A stretch of DNA of 64,000 nucleotides from Hysterangium stoloniferum (lineage: Eukaryota; Basidiomycota; Agaricomycetes; Hysterangiales; Hysterangiaceae), in NCBI GenBank assembly GCA_015178975.1, contig WHVD01000117.1, positions 124,001 to 188,000 of the forward strand, in the 5' to 3' direction. The translations under genes and the position numbers were made by a program. This document shows, piece by piece, positions 55,810-64,000 of the stretch; the first letter of the stretch is position 1, and each line of letters starts with the position of its first letter. Under the pieces are notes generated by a model. That model saw only the letters and a list, made by a program, of their open reading frames with translations, did no database searches and was not told the DNA's origin.

Positions 55810-57036
55810 ATGGGTCCCAAACGCAAAGCTGCCGAAGGACCATCCCAACTTCAATCCCCGTTGCAACTTTACACCACCCAACCCGAAACCCCAATTCAGC
55901 CGACAACATCAGCTTCAATCGAAGAAGTTACTGAGGAGGTTACCGAGGTAATGAAGGATCCCAATGATCCCCATACTTCCGACAACGAAGCAGAAGATCA
56001 GCCGGAGACATCAAAAAAGAAATCTCCCGACGAACCGACTGAAATGTTGTTTATCAACTCCATTGTGAAATTCGCTGACTATTTGAAATCCGCTGAGGAT
56101 AGCAAAGAATCATCCCGCACCGGAGTCAAAGAACCCGAACCATTTACCGGCAAGGATCCGAAAAAATTGAAGAATTTCCTTCTTCAATGCCGTTTCAGTT
56201 TCCGTGATCAACCCAATGCTTTTAAATCCGACAGTCGAAAAGTCAATTTTGCGCTCTCATATCTCAAGGATACCGCTCAGGATTGGTTCGAACCCGGACT
56301 ATCCGGAATATCCGACGAGACACCCGTATGGCTCGACGACTGGGATGCTTTCGTGGAAGAACTGGAAACTAATTTCGGACCTTACGATCAATCCGGCGAA
56401 GCAGAAAACGAACTAATGACGCTCAAGATGAAGGACAATCAACGAGTTTCCGATTATCTCATCAAGTTCAATACCCTCGCCGCACGATGTGGATGGGACG
56501 ATTCCGCCCTCAGGCACCATTTCTATATGGGACTTCCGTCACACCTTAAAGATGAAATCTGCAAAGATGGGAAGCCAAAAACTCTCCAACTCATGCGGAT
56601 GAAAGCTCAAACATCCGATGCCCGTTATTGGGAACGAAAAGCCGAGGTTTCTCGAGAGAACCTGACGGAACATTCTCAGAACAACAAGGCATCAACTAGC
56701 AAGTCTTCCGGCAACAACTCAGGCAATAATACCGGCTCTGGCACTAATACTGGCAAATCAAATTCCGACCGGAAGAAAGACAAGAAATCCAATAAGGAAA
56801 AACAGTCAACTTCCGACAAACCCGACATTTCCCATTTGTTGGGTACCGACGGTAAACTCACCCCGAAGGAGAAACAACGACGTATGGACAACAACCTCTG
56901 CCTTTTCTGCGGGAAAGGCGGACACAAGGTTTCCGACTGTACCGTTAAATCCAGCTCTTCCAAGGCTCGTGCGGCAACTTCCACTACGACTACGACGTCT
57001 AAGGAAAAACCCGCCACGGAGTCAAAAAAAGAGTAA
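55810..57036 (+). CDS. gag: Gag polyprotein of chromovirus D
   Basis: 408 residues from ATG 55810 (MGPKRKAAEGPS), 22 nt after the primer site, to TAA 57034-57036. The N-terminal ~100 residues are acidic and low-complexity. A capsid-like helical domain spans roughly residues 105-280 (EPFTGKDPKKL, NFALSYLKDTAQDWFEPG, RVSDYLIKFNTLAARCGW). A Ser/Asn/Lys-rich linker follows, then a perfect CCHC zinc knuckle (CLFCGKGGHKVSDC, about 56899-56940). It would assemble the virus-like particle and bind genomic RNA in the cytoplasm. The only uninterrupted gag in the window. It ends inside a probable -1 frameshift signal leading to pol. Confidence 0.93.
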   Translation: MGPKRKAAEGPSQLQSPLQLYTTQPETPIQPTTSASIEEVTEEVTEVMKDPNDPHTSDNEAEDQPETSKKKSPDEPTEMLFINSIVKFADYLKSAEDSKESSRTGVKEPEPFTGKDPKKLKNFLLQCRFSFRDQPNAFKSDSRKVNFALSYLKDTAQDWFEPGLSGISDETPVWLDDWDAFVEELETNFGPYDQSGEAENELMTLKMKDNQRVSDYLIKFNTLAARCGWDDSALRHHFYMGLPSHLKDEICKDGKPKTLQLMRMKAQTSDARYWERKAEVSRENLTEHSQNNKASTSKSSGNNSGNNTGSGTNTGKSNSDRKKDKKSNKEKQSTSDKPDISHLLGTDGKLTPKEKQRRMDNNLCLFCGKGGHKVSDCTVKSSSSKARAATSTTTTTSKEKPATESKKE

Positions 57037-57071
57037 GCAACCCTCCGGAATCTGCACGGACAGAGGGTTGC
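57024..57071 (+). promoter_or_regulatory. Probable -1 ribosomal frameshift signal between gag and pol (D)
   Basis: Canonical heptamer A AAA AAA in the gag frame (57024-57030), spacer GAGTAA (the gag stop) of 6 nt, then a 9-bp stem GCAACCCTC (57037-57045) / GAGGGTTGC (57063-57071) with a 17-nt loop. The pol frame is -1 and has no ATG between here and the protease active site. Confidence 0.72.
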
Positions 57072-60000
57072 GTTGACTCTCTCCGTGTTTCCGAGGTTGT
57101 CCGTCTCAATGCGTCTGCTCTCTCTAATCCCGATTCATTATTTGTAAAACTCGTCTCTGACTTTCTTGGAAATTTAGTGTTCCGAGCTCTAATAGATTCC
57201 GGCTCCACACACTGTTTTGTAGATACCACCTTTGCCACGAAACATAATCTGAAACTCCATTCTGTTCCCGCAATTTCCTTGCGTTTGTTTGACGGCACTA
57301 GCAATACGGCAATTACTCAAGCCTGCGACATGTCTATCTGGTTCCCTTGTGGAACATCCCAGACTGTTACATTTTTCATAACACAGTTGGACTCTAGCTG
57401 TTCGGCAGTTCTTGGATACAACTGGCTCACCCGATATAATCCGTTGATTGACTGGGTATTGGGCAGTATTACTTTCCGGACTCCCGACACTTCCGTTCCT
57501 CCTGCAGCGTCTTTTCCGGCCAACGCCTTTTCGGCATCAACGGCATCTCCGGCTTCTATCGAAACTTCCGAGCCCCCAAAAATCTCTCTCATCAACGCTT
57601 CAGCATTTGTTAGGGCAAGTAAACTGGATGGCTCGCAATGTTTTTCGATCAGCTTAAAAGTTGATGAAGCATCTGGACGTTTTGCGACTCCAGAATTATC
57701 CGAGCTAAAAGCCGATCTGGAAGGAGTTCCCGAAAAATACCATGATTTCGCGGACATTTTCAGTAAGCAAAAAGCTGACAGGCTTGCACCACATAGGCCT
57801 TACGACTTAAAAATCGATATTGAGCCTGGTTCAAACCCTCCGTTAGGACCTATTTACCCATTATCCCAATTGGAACTTTCGTCTATTCGGGAGTTCCTGG
57901 ATGAACATCTGTCGATAGGTTTTATCCGTCCCTCAAAGTCTCCGTATGGAGCACCCGTCCTTTTTGTCCGAAAAAAGGACGGCTCTCTTCGACTCTGTGT
58001 CGATTTCAGAGGGTTAAATTCCATCACATGGAAAGATAAGTATCCACTCCCACTCGTTACCGACTTACTCGACGCCCCACGGAAAGCTCAAATTTACACC
58101 AAAATAGACCTCAAACACGCCTATCATTTGGTCCGAATTGCCAAGGGTGACAAATGGAAAACTGCTTTTCGGACTCGCTATGGATCCTTTGAATGGTTGG
58201 TTATGCCATTCGGCCTTACCAACGCCCCTTCCGCTTTTCAACGTTTTGTTAATGATATATTTTCCGACATGCTTGACGTATGTGTTATAGTCTATTTGGA
58301 CGACATTTTGGTATTTTCCGAGGATCTTGCTCTTCATGATGAACAGGTCCGTGAAGTCTTCCGAAGACTCCGTAAAAACGGTCTTTTTGCCAACGGTAAA
58401 AAATGTTATTTCGACATGGATTCTATTGAATACTTAGGTTTCATCATCGGCCCTGATGGTCTCCGTATGGATGAAACCAAGGTTCAAGTTGTCCGTGACT
58501 GGCCCGAACCACGGAAGGTCAAGGACATTCAATCATTTTTAGGTTTCACCAACTTTTACCGTCGTTTTATTCGGAACTACTCGGATATTACAGTACCGCT
58601 CACTCATCTTACCCGTAAAACTCAACCATGGGTTTTTGACGACAAATGCCGCTCCGCCTTCCAGACTTTAAAAAATGCTTTCACTTCTGCCCCAATCCTT
58701 TCCCATTGGAAACCTGATTTTCCGATTATTGTGGAAACCGATGCTTCCGATTATGCAATTGCCGCGATTCTTTCCATTCAAGAGTCCGACGGTGAAATTC
58801 ATCCGGTCGCATTTCTTTCTCGGACACTTTCAGTATCCGAACTCAATTACGACGTTCATGATAAGGAACTTTTGGCAATTTTTGAAGCTTTCAAACATTG
58901 GCACCATTATCTCGAAGGTTTCGCAACTCCCGTTGACGTCGTTACCGATCACAAAAATCTCGAATATTTTTCTACCACTAAACTTTTAACCCGCCAGCAG
59001 GCCCGTTGGTCTGAATTTCTTTCCGCTTTCAACATGATTATCCATTTCCGACCCGGACGTCTTGGTGGAAAACCAGATGCCATGACTCGACGATGGGACG
59101 TCTATCCTAAAGAGGGGGAAAGTAACTATGCTGTTGTTAATCCACATAACCTGAAACCGGTTTTTACAACGCAACAACTTTCCGCATCTATCTGAGCAAC
59201 TTCCCTTTACTATCCAATTATGCGTAGCGTCATGATTATGGACATTGAGCAATTACATCAAGATATCCTTTCCGCACTCACTTCCGACCCGGCCCTCAAG
59301 CCACATTTAGAAGTTCCCGACAATCCCAACCAACCCCGATGGTCACAAGACTCTCAAGGTTTTATCCGTCTCGATGGACGTATCTACGTTCCAGATTCCA
59401 ACAATCTCCAACTCCACATACTTCAGTATAAACATGATCATCCAATCTCCAGACATTATGGCATCAACAATACTCTTGGTTTAATCCGTAGAGAATACAC
59501 TTGGCCCAACCTCCGAGATTTCGTAACTCAGTTCTGTAAGTCATGCACCACCTGCTTACGCTCCAAAACCCAGAGGCATATGCCGTACGGCCTTCTCAAG
59601 CAACTCCTGATACCAGAAAAACCTTGGAATTCAATTTCCATGGATTTCATCGAACAACTCCCGACTTCCGAAGGCTTTACATCCATTCTAGTCGTTGTGG
59701 ACCGATTCTCGAAACAAGGCATTTTCATACCCACTCATGATACAATCACGTCCTTACAATTAGCGGAACTTTTCATTATTCACGTATTTTCCAAACACGG
59801 AGTTCCATCTCACGTAACTTCCGATCGAGGCTCCAAGTTCGTCTCCCATTTCTTCCAGGCCCTCGGAAAAGCCCTCGACATGAAACTACACTTCACCTCG
59901 GGATATCACCCGGAAGGTGATGGACAAATGGAACGTGTTAATCAAACATTGGAACAATATCTCCGCATCTATTGTAATTATCAACAGGACAACTGGAAAT

Positions 60001-60722
60001 CCCTTCTTCCGATCGCGGAATTCGCCTACAATAACTCTCCGAATGCAACCACCGGCATATCTCCCTTCTTCGCCAATAAAGGCTATAATCCGAATCTCAC
60101 AGTACATTCCGAACGAGATTTGGCTTCTGTCCGTGCTCAAGAATTTATTACTGACCTCGACGAATTACATCAAGAACTTCGGAAAGCTATTTCTTCCGCA
60201 CAGGAACATTATCAACGCTCCGCGGACAAAAACAGGATCCCGCCTCCTAATTTTAAAGTTGGTGATCAGGTTTTTGTAAAAGCTCAATTCTTCCGTATTA
60301 CCCGACCTTCTAAAAAACTCGCTGAGAAATTCTTAGGACCTTTCGAAATTATAGCACAAGCCGGCTCACTTTCATGGACTCTCCGTCTTCCCGACAGTAT
60401 GCGAGCAGTCCACCCCGTTTTCCACGTTTCCATGTTAGAACCTTGTGTTCCTAACTCATTCCCGGAACGTATTCAACCTCCGTCCCCTCCGGTCATCATT
60501 GATGGAGAACCTGAATTCGAAGTTTCCGAAATTTTGGATTCTAAAATCGACAATCGCCGACGTACTTGTAAATTGCTCTATTTAGTCAAATGGGCAGGTT
60601 ATGAAGGTACCGACGAGGAAACTTCATGGATATTGGCCACGGAACTTGGACATGCTATGGAAATTGTTACTGACTTCCACACAGCTTATCCAGGCAAACC
60701 CGGATCTTTATCATCACTTTAA
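57030..60722 (+). pseudogene. pol of chromovirus D: PR-RT-RNase H-integrase-chromodomain, single TGA
   Basis: The frame is open from the frameshift site to TAA near 60722 except TGA 59193-59195, where relative C has an arginine (SIRAT). Protease DSGSTHCFVD near 57195; [18 protein letters not shown] near 57975 and YLDD at 58293-58304; RNase H ETDASDYA near 58735; integrase zinc region (YKHDHPIS near 59430, CKSCTTC near 59537); integrase D-D-E (MDFIEQ near 59641, SDRGSKF near 59820, E of MERVNQTLE near 59930); GPF/Y (FLGPFEI near 60333); chromodomain (FEVSEILDSKID near 60515 to ETSWILATEL). All catalytic residues I checked are present, so one base change separates it from an open frame. Normally made as a Gag-Pol fusion. 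Confidence 0.9.
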
Positions 60723-60807
60723 TCTTTCTGTTCCTTTTCTGATCAACTTCCGACACTTCCGTTTTCACACTCATTTTAGGTTTTGCAAGTCAAAAATATT
60801 ATTAAAT

Positions 60808-61941
60808 CTATCTCAAAGTCTCTGACACCCCAAATCCGCCTTCCACTTCATCTCCTGCAACCTCCGCACTTTCCACCATATCCTGTACCTCCTCATCTTC
60901 ACTCTCCTCTTTTCCCGACCCCCATCTCTGCTCCACACACTCCGCCAATGGATTGTTCGGCTGGTTTTTTGCCTTATCGGCAAATCGTTCGGATACCGCG
61001 ATTACACCGATACTAACCATCATCTTCTCCAGGAAATCGTTTTGCCTCCGGAAATTCCGGACCAACAAACGGAAACCCTTCTCCTGGATCTCATTATGGC
61101 GATCCAGTGTTTCCCGCATTTCCCGCATCTCAACCCCGATGAAGACCATTGTATTGACCAATTCCTTAAGGAGCTCAACACCCATACCATCCGTACTCGG
61201 CACCTTAGTTTCCGCAGTTTTGGTCGCTCCTGAACCTTCCGCGATGGTAGGTTTTTGAGCCTTTTCACTTTTCGGAACCCTTTTCGCAGCAAGAGTGCAC
61301 GGAAGTTTGAGGACCGCGCAAGGATAACAAGTTCCACCCCATTTTACCTTCTGTTTCCAACAAGTTATATTCCGTACGGAACATCGAGCACATGGAGTGT
61401 CATGGGCAATTTCCATCCGTTCCGGAGCCTTGACCTTTTGTTTCTGTTTCGAAAGATTAGTCAATTACCGACCTTTTGTAGATGCACTTACTTTAGGACT
61501 CGAAGGCCCAGCTTCTCCCTCTACTTCCACCTCCACGGCTTTTCGCTGTACGCAACAGTTATCGGTTGGAACCACGGAAATCTATGGAATCGGACTCACC
61601 TTTCCTTCCCTTACCTCCTTACGTTTTTCCGCCGCCTCAGCTTCTTGTTGTTTCTTCACTTCTTCTTCCTTCAACCTCCAATCCTCCATCACTTTCCGCA
61701 ACCTCGCCAACTCTTTTTCTTTTTCTGCCTTCGCCCGCTCCAATTCCCGTTTTTCCGCCTCCTCCGCATCCTTCAACTCCTGCATCAACGCTCTTTCCTC
61801 CTCCTCCTGTCGTCGCTTCAACTCCTCCATTTTCTGGCGTTTTTGTTGAAGTTCTGCGACCTTCGACATCTTTTGAAGTACAGATATTTCAGTATCTGAG
61901 TCTTCCGGGGTAGTGATGAATAACGGCCGACGAATCGACAT
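60808..61941 (-). CDS. Antisense accessory gene of chromovirus D: coiled coil plus six-cysteine (Zn2Cys6-like) protein, intact
   Basis: Exons 61941-61600 (114 codons), 61545-61492 and 61443-60808 join in phase 0 to about 343 residues. Donors GTGAGT and GTAAGT, acceptors TACAG and ACAG, with a CTAAT branch-like site in intron 2. Exon 1 begins MSIRRPLFIT and contains an almost uninterrupted E/K/R/Q/A coiled coil (residues ~30-110). Exon 2 is acidic and ends SSPK. Exon 3 starts KQKVKAP and carries C-x2-C-x6-C-x10-C-x2-C-x6-C (CARCSV..., about 61300-61390), then helical segments (VELLKELVNTMVFIGVEMREM) and an acidic tail. Convergent with pol (stop 60722) and driven, by position, from TATA-like GAGTATAAAAACC at 61988-62000. 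Not Env: no signal peptide or membrane segment. Function unknown; a regulatory or nucleic-acid-binding role is inference. Confidence 0.75.
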
Positions 61942-62125
61942 ACAAGTCGTGGATAAAGAAACAAAAACGTTAATTCGAATATTTGGAGGTTTTTATACTC
62001 AGAATAATAACCGAAACTCTCACCTCCATAATTGCGTAAATTTCACGACACATAACAGTCAGCCGTCGCTTCAAACACTCAGTACCTAATCGCCTCTATG
62101 GGATTTCGGCCTAACAGGGGGGTAC

Positions 62126-62688
62126 TGTTACGACCCGTTCCCGGATGTTTCAATATCCGACTTCCGATCTCCCACTTTCGATATCCGATATCCAACTACG
62201 GAACATCATAGTTACCGTATCATCTGCGTTCTTCGTTTGTTCCGCATTTGGTAATTTGTCCGTTGACAAGTATTCACTCGTTTGTTGTTGTATTCCCGTC
62301 TCGGAATATTGTCTTCCTAATATGTCTTATTGTATTTCTGTTTTAAGAATACTTCCGTTTCTGTCTTATTATGGTCTCAGTTTGTAGTACAATAACGAGT
62401 AGACTTATATTAGTTTCCGTGAATTTGTACTTTACTTTAGATCTGATATCGACTTAGTTTCTTATTCCTCCTCCCGTCGTTCTGTATGCTCGATATTCGG
62501 AACTCTTCGGAACTCTGAATATCCATATCTTCCGTCATTAGTTCACTTCCGAAATTAAGGACATTGAGCGTTTGCGTAGAGGCGCAGCACATAAGCTGAA
62601 GCTGACGTCCTGACCCTATCCACGAGTTTCCGACTTCCCAGTGACTTCCCGATAGTTCCGGAATAAGTTCCCGACACGGCACTTAACA
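62126..62688 (+). repeat. 3' LTR of chromovirus D
   Basis: 563 bp, preceded by the polypurine tract (ACAGGGGGGTAC, about 62114-62125) and followed by the duplicated GGCAC. Confidence 0.94.
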
Positions 62689-62693
62689 GGCAC

Positions 62694-62840
62694 CTGCTTT
62701 TCCTGGCACAAGGAGTCAATCCCAAAATAATGAGATTAGCAGGCAGATGGAAATCATTAGCGTACAAAGCTTACATTATGGCCTTCAGACAGATCATGCC
62801 ACGGCATATAAGGAACCATTTCAGTCGGAAATGTAGCTGC
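62694..62840 (+). pseudogene. DIRS-like relic, part 2: tyrosine recombinase C-terminus
   Basis: Directly after D and its duplication, the frame LLFLAQGVNPKIMRLAGRWKSLAYKAYI continues the frame that reads ILAFILYQRH before D. The G-R-W and the tyrosine of YKAYI correspond to the catalytic C-terminal region of fungal tyrosine recombinases. This shows D inserted into this gene. Confidence 0.72.
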
Positions 62841-62894
62841 TTATGGTTGGGTAGGTGGCGCAGCCTCGCCGCATTGGTAGGCAGGCTTTGGTGG

Positions 62895-63413
62895 GTGAGC
62901 GGTGAGTCTTCCCACACATACGCAGAGAGCTAACGCTCTCCCCCTACCCAACCATACAACTGCTCGTACAGTATACATGACATAGTAGATGAAGCTGGAT
63001 AGTAAGAGTGCCACACGATCCCTGGCATGCCGGGAGAAGTTCGGCACTCAACGTCCAGCCGAGCGTACGAAGGATTCTCACACCTTTTGTTTTCTGCGAC
63101 GACTCTGTCGCTCTAGTCTTTAAAAATTTTACGTTCAATTGATGCATTGTCATTTTTTAAAAACATTTCTAATTATTTTACCCACCCACCCTCGCCCTTT
63201 AAGCTGAGGACAGTAGTGTTAAATCAGTTATCATTCCCAGAATTATTATATTGGATAATAATGGATTAATAATGCGAGAGTTGTAACGTATGAGGAGACC
63301 CGCCCTCCCGAGCGGCGAGTCTTCCCACGCATACGTGGAGAGCTAATGCTCTCCCCCTACCCAACCATACAACTGCTCGTACAGTAGACATGATGTAGTA
63401 GATGAAGCTGGAC
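62895..63413. repeat. Direct repeat pair (about 105 bp each) flanking dispersed repeat copy 2
   Basis: 62895-63000 and 63308-63413 are about 90% identical, each with a palindromic GAGAGCTAAYGCTCTC and the run CCTACCCAACCATACAACTG. Between them lies 63001-63180, the second copy of the 180-bp repeat at 51740, then an AT-rich unique stretch. Confidence 0.8.
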
Positions 63414-64000
63414 AGCCCCCCCGGCGTCTGAAAGTGGGATATCATCTATGCCAGATTCCTCTGCGAAAAAAAATATGCATATTTTTTTTTGCCGATGAAT
63501 CTGACATTGATGACACCCCGATTGCTCCCGCTTCCAGACCCTGGGGGGCAGTGTCCCTTGGGACACCAATAGTGATGACTCTGACAACATGTCACTTGTA
63601 GAGCAGTCAGTATTAGAGTGTATATATGATACGATGAAGCTGATCATTTTTTTCCCTTAATAGTGTAGCAATATTCCCAAGTGGTTCAGGACAGTATCTG
63701 TCAGCAAGCTGCAACACAGCACCCATCGGATCTCCCCCTTGGATAATCACTCGACTCCTAGCACTGATGCTGACCATCAAGATAGTATTCCTGAGGTGTG
63801 GAACCCCCTGAATTTTCAGATTCGTCTGCAAAGAAAATACACGCGTGTGACCAATCCTTGAAAGAAAAGGAGAGGTGGATTCTGAAGGCTTAGTGTCGTG
63901 ATGGCTATCCGATGGTCCAATCTCACATTCATAGGATGGCTAGTTCAATTAAAGCACTGGAGCTGCTGAGGCATGTTCAAAGTTGAGACTAGTACCAACC
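63414..64000. other. Right end of the window, no gene recognised
   Basis: AT-rich sequence with an A/T palindrome centred on ATGCAT near 63478 (A-run and T-run arms). Short frames with acidic SDIDD-like content near 63500 may be a transposon remnant but cannot be assigned. Confidence 0.4.

Larger units (their letters stand above)
55213..62688 (+). mobile_element. Chromovirus D, nearly intact 7.5-kb Ty3/gypsy element
   Basis: 563-bp LTRs (55213-55775, 62126-62688) and a perfect target duplication GGCAC (55208-55212, 62689-62693) inside the tyrosine recombinase gene of a DIRS-like relic. Internal order as in A and C. Gag intact; pol has a single TGA; antisense gene intact. LTRs differ at about 14 sites by eye, mainly CpG transitions. 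It is the best-preserved retroelement in the window. Confidence 0.96.

Noticed and set aside
60808-61941. Extra 3' gene as an envelope (env-like) gene
   Set aside because: It is antisense, has no signal peptide or membrane helix, and is coiled coil plus cysteine cluster.

Overview
This is repeat-rich nuclear DNA of a filamentous fungus, most likely an Agaricomycete basidiomycete. The evidence is: short introns (about 45-80 nt, GTRNGY...YAG, CTRAC-like branch sites); several families of Ty3/gypsy chromoviruses with a C-terminal chromodomain; a DIRS-like tyrosine-recombinase retrotransposon relic; a Tc1 element; and a fungal Kha1-type cation/proton antiporter. The species was not identified.

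Layout. 1-5.0 kb: degenerate minus-strand gypsy gag-PR-pol, cut by the window edge. 5.0-11.9 kb: decayed plus-strand chromovirus B, its RT split by a TIR-flanked AT-rich insert that itself carries a solo LTR. 11.9-18.6 kb: graveyard of minus-strand pol relics, the 3' end of chromovirus F, and two more solo LTRs with perfect 5-bp target duplications. 18.6-36.1 kb: a Russian-doll nest in which a Tc1 element (18645-36099) holds chromovirus C (20150-35996, TSD GCTAT), which holds chromovirus A (25581-33713, TSD CAGTG); the Tc1 itself sits in a minus-strand pol relic. 37.3-51.9 kb: mostly single-copy DNA with a spliced C2H2 zinc-finger gene, an eight-exon K+/H+ antiporter gene, and poorly resolved hypothetical genes. 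52-62.8 kb: DIRS-like relic split by nearly intact chromovirus D (55213-62688, TSD GGCAC). 62.8-64 kb: short dispersed and direct repeats.

How the chromoviruses work. A, C and D share one plan although their LTRs are largely unalignable. It is: TGTTA...TAACA LTR; an 11-nt self-priming pair (mRNA 5' end complementary to a site 2 nt after the LTR); gag with a CCHC knuckle; a probable -1 frameshift signal (A-run plus a covarying stem-loop after a 6-nt spacer) into PR-RT-RNase H-integrase-chromodomain; then, between pol and the polypurine tract, an ANTISENSE three-exon gene with its own TATA-like box. That antisense gene encodes a charged coiled coil, an acidic linker and a six-cysteine cluster spaced like a fungal Zn(II)2Cys6 domain. 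It is present in five copies (B, F, A, C, D), its reading frame is intact in C and D although their pol genes carry stop codons, and it is the best candidate here for an undescribed system. The alignable premature stops in A, C and D are TGA where relatives have an arginine codon, consistent with CpG-targeted C-to-T mutation.
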